A stretch of DNA of 9,246 bases, taken from assembly GCA_945787585.1 (NCBI GenBank), contig CALZIG010000304.1, positions 1 through 9,246 of the forward strand. Direction: 5' to 3'. Below, piece by piece: positions 1-6,561 of this stretch (the first letter of the stretch is position 1; the number at the start of each line of letters is the position of its first letter). A program made the translations under genes and the position numbers. This DNA comes from an uncultured Gammaproteobacteria bacterium. GTDB lineage: Bacteria; Pseudomonadota; Gammaproteobacteria; SZUA-140. The notes under the pieces are model-generated. The model did not search any database and was not told the DNA's origin. It saw nothing but the letters and a program-made list of their open reading frames with translations.

Positions 1-26
1 ATTTCTTAAACAGTATGGGGCAATAA
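1..26 (+). CDS. 3' end of a second ankyrin-type lipoprotein gene (partial)
   Basis: The first 26 bases read in frame as F-L-N-S-M-G-Q followed by TAA at 24-26. The ankyrin lipoprotein at 1675-3258 ends with the same seven residues and the same stop. The two DNA stretches (1-26 and 3233-3258) differ at only three positions (5, 6 and 11), and all three changes are synonymous. In both places the next gene begins one base after the stop and encodes a member of the same secreted-protein family. I infer that this is the end of a paralogue of the ankyrin lipoprotein, cut by the window edge. Only the tail is visible, so the ankyrin part of that paralogue is an inference. Confidence 0.75.
17..20 (+). 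promoter_or_regulatory. Ribosome-binding site inside the end of the preceding gene
   Basis: GGGG lies seven bases before the ATG at 28 and falls within the M-G codons of the upstream reading frame. No other purine-rich site is near. The same arrangement precedes the gene at 3260. It suggests translational coupling between each lipoprotein and the secreted protein after it. Confidence 0.5.
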
Positions 27-27
27 C

Positions 28-1653
28 ATGCGAGCAATTTATTTAGGTTTAACAGCGTTGCTCTCTAGCACTGTGCTGGCGGAATCCACCACACAGAACA
101 CGCCCATCTATAACGTTAAGGTCGAGGCCAGTTGGCAGCATGCCGCCGGTGCAACAACGGGGCAGGTTCAGGTGGCGATTAAAAACAATACGCTCATTCC
201 TCTGACATTTAGTAGCGTTAAACTGCGCCACTACTGCCAGCAGCAAGCGGCAGGCAAACCAAACTACATTGATCGTGATTATCCCTCTGCCTATCGCCAA
301 CGTTTTATTAAACCGGGTGCGACAGCGACTCAGCCTGCCAAGCGCTTTAGCGAAGCAGCAAAAGGTCCCTGTAGCGAGCATGGCGGTGTGGTTCGCAGCA
401 AAGTGATTGACGTTGATTTTTATCAGGACAAAATGATGCCAGCAGATCACCGTATGCTCTGCGGCAACAAAGTGGTTCCCGTGGTGTGGGTGCTGGATGC
501 AGATGTAGATTCATATAGCCTCTATACCGATAGCAATACGCTTAGTTATACGTTTGCCGATGGCTCAGCCAATATCACTCAACTGACTAACGATGTCTGT
601 GATTTTGAACAAGCGGATGAGGCCTCGCTAGAACGTTGGCAAATGCTGTTTGTGGATAATATCAATCAGTGGGCTAAGGCCTGCGTTAAATACCCGGAGA
701 AATGCAGTCAGGCTTACGCCAAATTGAATAAAGGTTGGACTGCGGGGGCGATTCAACCCGTTCAATCAAAAACCAATGGCGCTGCCTCCCTGGTGAAAAA
801 ACAGTCAGTGCCAGCTCAGGTTTCAAACAGTAGGTGGACGGTTACGCCAGGTGTCTCTACAGATAGCATTACCCCGGCTCAAACATCACCAGCAGTAACG
901 ATGCAAGTCACGCCTGGTGCAGTACGGTCGGCAACACTGGAGAATGGTTGTCCGGCGGCTCCTGCGCCTTACAAACGCTCCACCCCTGTTACGCTACAGA
1001 CTCATGTCGCCGGTGTCTCGATGGCGCGGTTGATCTGTTTATATGGTAATAACGAAGAATATAAAGTTGAGCGCGCCTATCCGATCGGAAATGCCGAGGC
1101 CGCTTGCAGCGATCCCGGGTTGAATCCAAAACTAGCGATGGCTCAACTTGCTAGACAAATGGGTGGTAATGGCGTGAATTTGCCTAGTTTCGGCGTACCA
1201 CAGCCTATTACGCTTATTCCTGTTCAAGAGGTTGAAATCTTCGGCTTTAGCTTTCAGGAGGTTGAAGGTTTAAGGAAAGTTAGAGTCGAAAGGGTATTCT
1301 CAGGTTCACCCGCAGAGAAAGCTGGCCTGATGGTGGGTGATATTATTTTGACTATTAACGGAGACAGCAACTCAGCTAAGAGCGAGCCGAGCGTATTGAA
1401 TGCTTTGTCTCGTTCAGGAAAGAATGCGATGTTAACGGTTCAACGCCAGAATCAGATGCTTTTTTTACGCTTAGCTAAATTTAAATTTTTCCCACCTCAA
1501 CCCATCATGATGCAAAGCCAGACAACACTTGGCGTGGTCGTTATGGAGCTACCTTATAACGGCGGTGACCAAGCGCAATATCAAGAGTGGGTTGATATCG
1601 GTCAACGCTTTTTGAAGGCAGGTGAAAATTTAGCAATTGCATGTACGCCTTAA
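28..1653 (+). CDS. Secreted protein with six-cysteine N-terminal domain and C-terminal PDZ domain
   Basis: The product has 541 residues and I do not recognise it as a named protein. A Sec signal peptide is seen at residues 1-18, with a likely cut after V-L-A, so it should act in the periplasm or outside the cell. Residues about 25-240 form a probably beta-rich domain that aligns along its length with the protein encoded at 3260-4072. Shared blocks include IPLTF, RHxCQQ, GGVVRS and VPVVW, and six cysteines (70, 115, 145, 191, 219, 226) are matched one for one. A Ser/Thr/Pro/Gln-rich linker follows (about 245-305). The C-terminal part has four cysteines (308, 337, 360, 539) and a PDZ domain at about 400-485, shown by a GFSF carboxylate-loop motif at 406-409 and GSPAEKAGL plus VGDIILTING at 426-445. 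There is no protease domain, unlike HtrA/DegP. The start lies one base after the preceding stop, with GGGG at 17-20 as a likely ribosome-binding site. The PDZ call is firm; the role of the whole protein is unknown. Confidence 0.85.
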   Translation: MRAIYLGLTALLSSTVLAESTTQNTPIYNVKVEASWQHAAGATTGQVQVAIKNNTLIPLTFSSVKLRHYCQQQAAGKPNYIDRDYPSAYRQRFIKPGATATQPAKRFSEAAKGPCSEHGGVVRSKVIDVDFYQDKMMPADHRMLCGNKVVPVVWVLDADVDSYSLYTDSNTLSYTFADGSANITQLTNDVCDFEQADEASLERWQMLFVDNINQWAKACVKYPEKCSQAYAKLNKGWTAGAIQPVQSKTNGAASLVKKQSVPAQVSNSRWTVTPGVSTDSITPAQTSPAVTMQVTPGAVRSATLENGCPAAPAPYKRSTPVTLQTHVAGVSMARLICLYGNNEEYKVERAYPIGNAEAACSDPGLNPKLAMAQLARQMGGNGVNLPSFGVPQPITLIPVQEVEIFGFSFQEVEGLRKVRVERVFSGSPAEKAGLMVGDIILTINGDSNSAKSEPSVLNALSRSGKNAMLTVQRQNQMLFLRLAKFKFFPPQPIMMQSQTTLGVVVMELPYNGGDQAQYQEWVDIGQRFLKAGENLAIACTP

Positions 1654-1674
1654 CTAAGACTTTGAGGGTAAATT

Positions 1675-3258
1675 ATGAAACAACTCTTTATTATAACTGC
1701 AGTTATTCTTCTGTCGGCATGTGGTGCCACGACGCATGACCTGATTAAACAAGGTGATGTTCAAGGCGTTAGAACAAGCCTTGCCAAAGGAACAAGTGTT
1801 AATGATGCCGATAATGATTATCAGCGTCCTCTGCTCGGTACAGCAGCATTTTCAGGGAACTATTATGTGGTTGATGAGCTAATTAATCGCGGTGCTTTAG
1901 TGGATATGGGGGACAAATGGAGGCAATCCCCACTTGATCTCGCAAGTTGGCAGGGTCATACCAATGTGGCCAAACGTTTGATTGATGCGGGTACCAATGT
2001 CAATTCGTCTGACTATAAAGGGCGAACGCCGCTGCAAAAAGCTGCAGGCAATGGCAATGTAGAAATAGTGGGCATGCTGATCAAGGCCGGTGCCAATATC
2101 AACACTCAGTCAAACAGTGGCCAAACTGCGCTGCACAGAGGAGCCTCGGCCGGTAACGATAAAATTGTGAAACTATTGCTCGAAGCCGGGGCAGATCCAA
2201 ATGTGAGAGCAGGTAGTAGCATGGATCACTGGTCGCCACTACACCCCGCCTGCAAAAAAGGGAATACACGGGTTATTGAGTTGTTGATTGAGCACGGTGC
2301 CGATGTCATGTACACAGATACAACTCGATGGAACGGTGCCCATTACGCAGCTCGTTACGGAGGGCCAAATGCTATCAAAACCCTGGCGCGTGCGGTGTAT
2401 CAGCAGAAGGGGCCAGATGCAGTACGTAAACTGTTCAGTGCTAGAGCGGGCAAACCCAATGAATGGACACCGCTCCATTTTGCGGTGCGCCATAACCTGA
2501 TTGCTGAAACTAGAGCTTTGCTAGAAGTGGGGGCAGATCCCAATGTGGCATCCAATGTTACTGGTCCTTTCGAATCGGGTTGGACCGCGCTGCATCTTGC
2601 TGCCACCAATGAACGTGTAGAGCTCATGAAGCTGCTGATCGCTGGCGGCGCTAACCCAAACTTGCGAACCTCTCGTGGTGATACAGCTCAAGCCATATAC
2701 AGACAAGAGATGGCGGAAAAAAATAGTGGCGGTTTAAACTTTGGCCAGGTGATGGCATTAGCTGGTGGCGTGGCGCTGGCAGGTTCATCAAACCTTTCAG
2801 GCGCGCAGCAGGCAGAGTTTATGACTAACTACACTGCGGATGTGCTTACCGATAGTGGTGGCACTAATATGCGCAATTGGGGCAACCAGCAAGTACAACA
2901 GATGGCTTCTCAGCGACAAAATTCGCAACAGGGTGGCCTGATGGGTAATCAAGGTGCTGCACAACAACAGGGTACAACGGGTGGGCAAGGTGCTATGAAA
3001 GAGGCAGATTATAGTTTTACCTGCCCGAGTGGAGGATCCCATTCCATTAAAGTACCTTACCTGACAACAGCTTGTTTGGGAGCTGCGAAAAACTTTGCCC
3101 GTGTTAATGGCTGCAATATGGTTAACGAGATGAGTTCGGCTTCACAGCGTTGTTCATCTAGTTGTGGCCATCCTCAATGTCTGGAAAGCCCGGCAGCGGG
3201 GACAACGACTGGCAGCGGTGATGCTGAGATGGATTTTCTAAATAGTATGGGGCAATAA
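1675..3258 (+). CDS. Ankyrin-repeat lipoprotein with C-terminal six-cysteine region
   Basis: The product has 527 residues. Residues 1-16 form a lipoprotein signal peptide with lipobox L-S-A-C, giving lipidated Cys16. The next residue is Gly rather than Asp, which by the E. coli sorting rule favours the outer membrane. Residues about 20-345 hold eight to ten ankyrin repeats, recognisable from recurring G-x-TPLHxAA, VxxLLxAGADPN and similar segments; one near 225-260 carries an insertion. Ankyrin repeats bind protein partners. A Gly/Ala-rich hydrophobic stretch (about 352-372) and a Gln/Gly/Asn-rich linker (about 398-445) follow. The C-terminal region has six cysteines (450, 467, 480, 493, 497, 502) that could form disulfides in the periplasm. 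The protein ends with FLNSMGQ, as does the gene cut off at the window start. GAGGG at 1664-1668 is a well-spaced ribosome-binding site, 21 bases separate it from the gene before, and the following gene starts one base after its stop. This fits one operon. The partner and purpose are unknown; an immunity- or scaffold-like role is only a guess. Confidence 0.88.
   Translation: MKQLFIITAVILLSACGATTHDLIKQGDVQGVRTSLAKGTSVNDADNDYQRPLLGTAAFSGNYYVVDELINRGALVDMGDKWRQSPLDLASWQGHTNVAKRLIDAGTNVNSSDYKGRTPLQKAAGNGNVEIVGMLIKAGANINTQSNSGQTALHRGASAGNDKIVKLLLEAGADPNVRAGSSMDHWSPLHPACKKGNTRVIELLIEHGADVMYTDTTRWNGAHYAARYGGPNAIKTLARAVYQQKGPDAVRKLFSARAGKPNEWTPLHFAVRHNLIAETRALLEVGADPNVASNVTGPFESGWTALHLAATNERVELMKLLIAGGANPNLRTSRGDTAQAIYRQEMAEKNSGGLNFGQVMALAGGVALAGSSNLSGAQQAEFMTNYTADVLTDSGGTNMRNWGNQQVQQMASQRQNSQQGGLMGNQGAAQQQGTTGGQGAMKEADYSFTCPSGGSHSIKVPYLTTACLGAAKNFARVNGCNMVNEMSSASQRCSSSCGHPQCLESPAAGTTTGSGDAEMDFLNSMGQ
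3233..3258 (+). repeat. Second copy of the 26-base repeat also seen at 1-26
   Basis: This stretch matches bases 1-26 at 23 of 26 positions, and the three differences are third-position or leucine-codon changes that keep the peptide FLNSMGQ. It encodes the end of the ankyrin lipoprotein and contains GGGG (3249-3252), the likely ribosome-binding site for the gene at 3260. The copies lie 3232 bases apart. They mark the period of a tandem duplication that includes one lipoprotein gene and one secreted-protein gene. Confidence 0.8.
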
Positions 3259-3259
3259 G

Positions 3260-4072
3260 ATGAAAAAAATCTGGCTTATCGCTTTACTGTCACCCGTGAC
3301 GACCCTGGCAGACAGTGCGGTTAAGAATAACCGTATCTATGAGGTATCGGTGAATGCAGAGTGGCAATATCATCGCCCCAAAGAGAAAAGCCAGTTTGAT
3401 TACACCACGGGCGAGGTTGAATTAACCATCCAAAACAAGACGATCATTCCGTTGACCTTTGGCGGTGTAAAAGTTCGACATCATTGCCAGCAATTGCCCG
3501 AGTGGTCGCCGCCACACAACCCTAAATATTCAGAGCGGGATTATAGGCTCGATTTTAAAGAGGCTTATCTTGGCCGGGTTAAAGTGGGGCGTTCACTAAA
3601 AATATTCACTAAAGAGGACAGCGGTCCGTGCGGTGGTGGTTATGGCGGCGTGGTGCGCAGTGAAATCATCGCTGTGGAGTTTGCTCAACATAAGATGATC
3701 TCATTTGATCAGCATATGCAGTGTGGTGATGAGCGAGTACCTGTTGTATGGGCGATATCACCGAATTTGAAGCGATACATTGTCTATACAGATAAAGGCA
3801 TGATTGTGCGAAATTTCGACACCATTAAGGGCCGAGACGGTAGTACCTTACCCCTGATGGAAAAACACACTCAGATCTTATTACAAAAAGATATTTGTGG
3901 TAACAGACTGCCTGACCAGGCTTCTAAGAATCGCTGGCGTGTAAATATGATAAATCACATCAAGAAGTGGGTGGATGCCTGTTCACGTGATGATATTCGC
4001 GAAAAATGCAAGAAGACCTATGAAAAGATTTACAAAGGCTGGTCTGAAGGGAGTTCAGGGGTAAGAGGGTAA
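3260..4072 (+). CDS. Secreted six-cysteine-domain protein, paralogue of the first gene's N-terminal half
   Basis: The product has 270 residues and belongs to no family I can name. A Sec signal peptide is seen at 1-17 (likely cut after T-L-A). The rest aligns with residues about 20-240 of the protein encoded at 28-1653. Shared landmarks are TGEVELTI, IPLTFGGVKVRHHCQQ, GPC, YGGVVRSEII, VPVVW, YTD and a final YKGWSEG. All six cysteines (76, 124, 155, 213, 241, 250) are kept, so up to three conserved disulfides are plausible in the periplasm. It stops right after the shared domain and lacks the linker and PDZ domain of its paralogue. I saw no PDZ remnant downstream, so it may be the simpler form or a neatly shortened copy. 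It starts one base after the ankyrin lipoprotein stop, which suggests that the two are made together and may work together. Confidence 0.85.
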   Translation: MKKIWLIALLSPVTTLADSAVKNNRIYEVSVNAEWQYHRPKEKSQFDYTTGEVELTIQNKTIIPLTFGGVKVRHHCQQLPEWSPPHNPKYSERDYRLDFKEAYLGRVKVGRSLKIFTKEDSGPCGGGYGGVVRSEIIAVEFAQHKMISFDQHMQCGDERVPVVWAISPNLKRYIVYTDKGMIVRNFDTIKGRDGSTLPLMEKHTQILLQKDICGNRLPDQASKNRWRVNMINHIKKWVDACSRDDIREKCKKTYEKIYKGWSEGSSGVRG

Positions 4073-4320
4073 TTTAGCAAGACCCCGGGTTTTACTTAGT
4101 TTCATCCAGGCGTTTCGAGAAGAGAGATGGTATCTACAAAACCTGTCTGAGGCGTTGATTTTGCGTCCAATAACTGCTTCTGGCCGAAAGCTGCTGTGAC
4201 ATAATCCCCTCATACTGCCATCAGATAAAAAGTATAACTGCATCATCACACAGGCGTTTTCAAACCCATTTCTTTCAGCCGCGTGGAAATGCGACAAGCT
4301 GCGAATAGTGGTGACTGATA
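4073..4320. other. Intergenic gap between convergent genes, no supported gene
   Basis: This 248-base stretch separates the ends of the convergent genes at 3260-4072 and 4321-5862. It has no convincing reading frame, no RNA gene and no clear intrinsic terminator for either gene. A minus-strand open frame (4055-4297) crosses it but has no family resemblance I recognise. A stretch around 4167-4200 (TTCTGGCCGAAAGC at its core) reminds me loosely of dispersed intergenic repeats in other proteobacterial genomes, but I cannot confirm that from one copy. Confidence 0.5.
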
Positions 4321-5862
4321 CTAGGCGCAGTGGCGTTGGATATCTTTACATACAGTCTCAACGTCAACACCAAACCCAGAGTCAATCGTTACTGTATTGA
4401 TTAGCTCATCTTCAGTGAGTGGTGCTTGCGTTTCAATCTGGTGTTCCAGTACTGCGATATCTGCCTCTGAAGGGTCATTCCCTTTTTCATTGCGTTCAAT
4501 AATCCATTGCCGTAACAGCGCTTCCTCGGCATGAAAATGGAGGATGACAAACGGGATGCTGAGTTCATCAGCAACCATTTTGAACTGCTGTCGCTGGTCA
4601 CGTTTTAAAAAGGTTGCATCGATGATGACAGGGTAGCCTCCTGCAGTAATTGCTTTTGCTGTTGTGGCAAGCTGTTGATAGGTCGCTTCACTTGCGCGCT
4701 TTGTATAGAGATCACCCTCCACGCTGGATTTACTGTGCGCTTCGGCAGTGAGTCCATGCAGTCGTTTACGTTCCACATCTGATCGCACTCGAATCGCACC
4801 GAGCTGTTCGAGGATCAGTTGCGAGATCGTGCTCTTACCGGAGCCGGAGAGGCCATGGGTGATCATCAACGGTGTTGCCGCCTGCTGAGTATATGAGACT
4901 GCAAGTTCAAGGTAATGCTGGTATTGTTGTAGATGTCCTTCGTTCGGGTGTTGCGCATGCTGTATCGCAGCGACTTTAGCGCGCACCATGGCGCGGTAAA
5001 CAAGATAGAGGCGAAGAAGTGGTACACCCGCATAGTCACCGTTTTGTTGTAGCCAGCCATTTAAGAAACGAAAACCGAGGTCACTGCGGCCATGAGCATC
5101 GAGGTCCATCATTAAAAAGGCGATGTCACTGATTTGATCGATCCAGCGCAGTTCGGGATTGAACTCGAGACAGTCGAACAGCATCACCCTGTTTTGATAA
5201 CAGGTGACATTGGCAAGGTGCAGGTCACCGTGGCACTCGCGGATGAAGCCATCCGCTTTGCGCGCCTTTAAATTAGGTGCCAGTCTTGCCAGTGCATCCA
5301 CTGTCCACTGTTGAAGTGAATTTTGTTCGGCGCTGTCGCCAAGAATGGCAGTGATTTGACTGAAGTTCTCCAGCATCGGTTGCTGGATAGCGTCGAGAGT
5401 ACCGAAGGCGGTGTCAGTCGTCGCCCCTTCGAGTGACTGGTGAAAGCTTGCGACACGAGTGGCGAGTTCATCGATATGGTCGCTTGTGAGTGCATCCTGT
5501 TTGATCAACTGATCAAATTCCATGCCTGCCTCAAACTGACGCATCTTGACTGCATATTCGACTACTTCGCCATCGCCGTTGAGCGAGGGCACGTCAGTTG
5601 AGCCGGTGATCGATACCACCTCAAGGTAGATATCTTTCGCCAAACGTCGGTTGAGGCGGATCTCCTCTTCGCAGACGTGACGTCGTTTTTCAAGCGTTGA
5701 GAAGTCGAGAAAACCGAGATCGAGCGGTTTTTTGATTTTGTAGGCGTATTCGCCGGTCAGCAGTACCCATGCACAGTGGGTTTCGATCAGCTCAAATTTG
5801 CTGACGGGATGATCATAAATTGCCTCATTTTGCAGTGCGGCGATTAGCGTGGGGGCGGTCAT
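4321..5862 (-). CDS. Bifunctional aminoglycoside-phosphotransferase-like / P-loop ATP-binding protein
   Basis: The product has about 513 residues and two fused kinase-type domains, expected to be cytoplasmic. The N-terminal part (about 30-320) is an APH/choline-kinase-like fold. It has the catalytic-loop motif HGDLHLAN near residues 211-218 and the following metal-binding segment LFDCLEFN. The C-terminal part (about 335-500) has Walker A GLSGSGKST (Lys near 343), a strand ending IIDATF, and an arginine-rich lid segment RNEKGNDPSEA, as in AAA_33/zeta-toxin-like P-loop kinases. This two-domain layout and length match a widespread bacterial family annotated as bifunctional aminoglycoside phosphotransferase/ATP-binding protein. 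The true substrate is not known to me, and the name should not be read as antibiotic resistance. Two ATGs are adjacent. I chose the second because AGGAG at 5868-5872 is five bases from it but only two from the first (5863-5865). It converges with the envelope operon and diverges from the gene at 5988. Confidence 0.88.
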   Translation of the reverse strand: MTAPTLIAALQNEAIYDHPVSKFELIETHCAWVLLTGEYAYKIKKPLDLGFLDFSTLEKRRHVCEEEIRLNRRLAKDIYLEVVSITGSTDVPSLNGDGEVVEYAVKMRQFEAGMEFDQLIKQDALTSDHIDELATRVASFHQSLEGATTDTAFGTLDAIQQPMLENFSQITAILGDSAEQNSLQQWTVDALARLAPNLKARKADGFIRECHGDLHLANVTCYQNRVMLFDCLEFNPELRWIDQISDIAFLMMDLDAHGRSDLGFRFLNGWLQQNGDYAGVPLLRLYLVYRAMVRAKVAAIQHAQHPNEGHLQQYQHYLELAVSYTQQAATPLMITHGLSGSGKSTISQLILEQLGAIRVRSDVERKRLHGLTAEAHSKSSVEGDLYTKRASEATYQQLATTAKAITAGGYPVIIDATFLKRDQRQQFKMVADELSIPFVILHFHAEEALLRQWIIERNEKGNDPSEADIAVLEHQIETQAPLTEDELINTVTIDSGFGVDVETVCKDIQRHCA

Positions 5863-5866
5863 CATG

Positions 5867-5872
5867 ACTCCT
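5867..5872 (-). promoter_or_regulatory. Ribosome-binding site deciding the kinase-fusion start
   Basis: On the minus strand this reads AGGAGT. It is too close to the first ATG (5863-5865) and well placed for the second (5860-5862), so translation probably starts at the second. Confidence 0.55.
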
Positions 5873-5894
5873 GCGTGCGTAGGGTGATAGCGCT

Positions 5895-5900
5895 ATTATA
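5895..5900 (-). promoter_or_regulatory. Possible -10 box for the kinase-fusion gene
   Basis: The minus strand reads TATAAT, a perfect sigma-70 -10 hexamer, inside an A+T-rich stretch (about 5894-5917). It would give a short leader of about 20-25 bases. No good -35 box is found at 16-18 bases, so the call rests on one hexamer and its position in a divergent intergenic region. Confidence 0.35.
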
Positions 5901-5987
5901 TAAATAATTGAAAAACAGTGGTTATTTGTTTTGAATGTTGAGTAAAATGACGCCTTAGCATTGTAATAAGGTGAGGTTTCGGTTCCT

Positions 5988-6518
5988 GTGGGTGTTTATT
6001 CGGTTGATAAGCTGATCTCTGAGGCGCGTCGTCTGGCAGCCGATTATCGCCGCGCCACGGGCAAGCCGCTGGCGGGCGTCAGTGGCGAGATCGCACAGCA
6101 CGACGCGATCCAGCTGCTCGACCTTGAGCTTTGTAACCCGCCTTTAGCCGGTTGTGATGCGATCGGTAAAAGCGGGGCTCGCAAGGGGAAAAAGGTACAG
6201 ATCAAAGGGCGCACGATCTTTGATGAGGCCAAATCGGGTCAACGCATCGGCCAGCTCAAGGTCGAGCAGGCGTGGGATCTGGTGGTGCTGGTGTTGCTGG
6301 ATGAGGAACTGGAGACCTACGAGATCTACGAGGCGACGCGCGATGTGCTTGAAGAGGCGATGGCGGAGAGCGGTGACAGCAAGCGCAGCAAGCGGGGTGC
6401 GATGTCGGTCGCCAAGTTTAAAATCATCGGCCATCTGGCCTGGAGCCGTGATGGTGGCCTCGAGGACGATGAGGATTGGGATAGTCGGGGCAACCGGGAC
6501 AGTCAGGCCGACGGTTGA
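5988..6518 (+). CDS. Conserved hypothetical protein (DUF6998-like), possible nuclease-fold
   Basis: The product has 176 residues and probably a cytoplasmic location, with no signal peptide or membrane segment. The pattern SVxxLIxEARRLAxxYRxATGKPLxGVSGEIA, later VQIKGR and a closing SVAKFKIIGH, resembles small uncharacterised proteobacterial proteins that I associate from memory with DUF6998. Conserved-looking residues E34, D57 and Q71-x-K73 are spaced like the acidic helix and D...(E/Q)xK core of PD-(D/E)xK nuclease folds. That is inference from pattern only. The last 20 residues are very acidic and look disordered. The GTG start is the first possible one after an in-frame stop at 5964-5966. 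AAGGTGAGG at 5968-5976 is a reasonable, slightly distant ribosome-binding site. It is divergent from the kinase fusion and 43 bases upstream of yoaA on the same strand, so co-transcription with yoaA is possible. Confidence 0.8.
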   Translation: MGVYSVDKLISEARRLAADYRRATGKPLAGVSGEIAQHDAIQLLDLELCNPPLAGCDAIGKSGARKGKKVQIKGRTIFDEAKSGQRIGQLKVEQAWDLVVLVLLDEELETYEIYEATRDVLEEAMAESGDSKRSKRGAMSVAKFKIIGHLAWSRDGGLEDDEDWDSRGNRDSQADG

Positions 6519-6561
6519 CATAGATCTTCACTCATCCTCTATTTCGTTGATTATTTAACTC

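Noticed and set aside
4058..4090. GGGGT ... ACCCC followed by GGGTTTT as a terminator for the envelope genes
   Set aside because: The stem is only five pairs with a loop of about 19 bases and begins inside the coding sequence. It is too weak to call.
4108..4258. Three copies of AGGCGTT (4108, 4150, 4252) as a possible regulatory repeat
   Set aside because: Seven-base matches with irregular spacing in a gap between convergent genes are expected by chance often enough, and no promoter is nearby.
4055..4297. Minus-strand 80-residue open frame in the gap after the envelope array
   Set aside because: It overlaps the end of the paralogue gene, is rich in residues typical of chance frames, and has no family resemblance or context. 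Downgraded to possible repeat-derived sequence.
4321..5862. Aminoglycoside-resistance gene
   Set aside because: The APH-like domain is fused to a P-loop kinase in a common chromosomal family not associated with resistance, and there is no mobile-element context.
5908..5948. TTGAAA (5908-5913) or TAAAAT (5943-5948) as promoter elements for the small hypothetical gene
   Set aside because: TTGAAA pairs only with a poor -10 (TTGAAT), and TAAAAT has no -35 partner at 16-18 bases. Neither is strong enough to list as a feature.
6144..6521. Minus-strand 125-residue open frame opposite the small hypothetical gene
   Set aside because: It lies wholly opposite a gene with good start, ribosome-binding site and family-like sequence, and its composition is that of a complementary-strand shadow.
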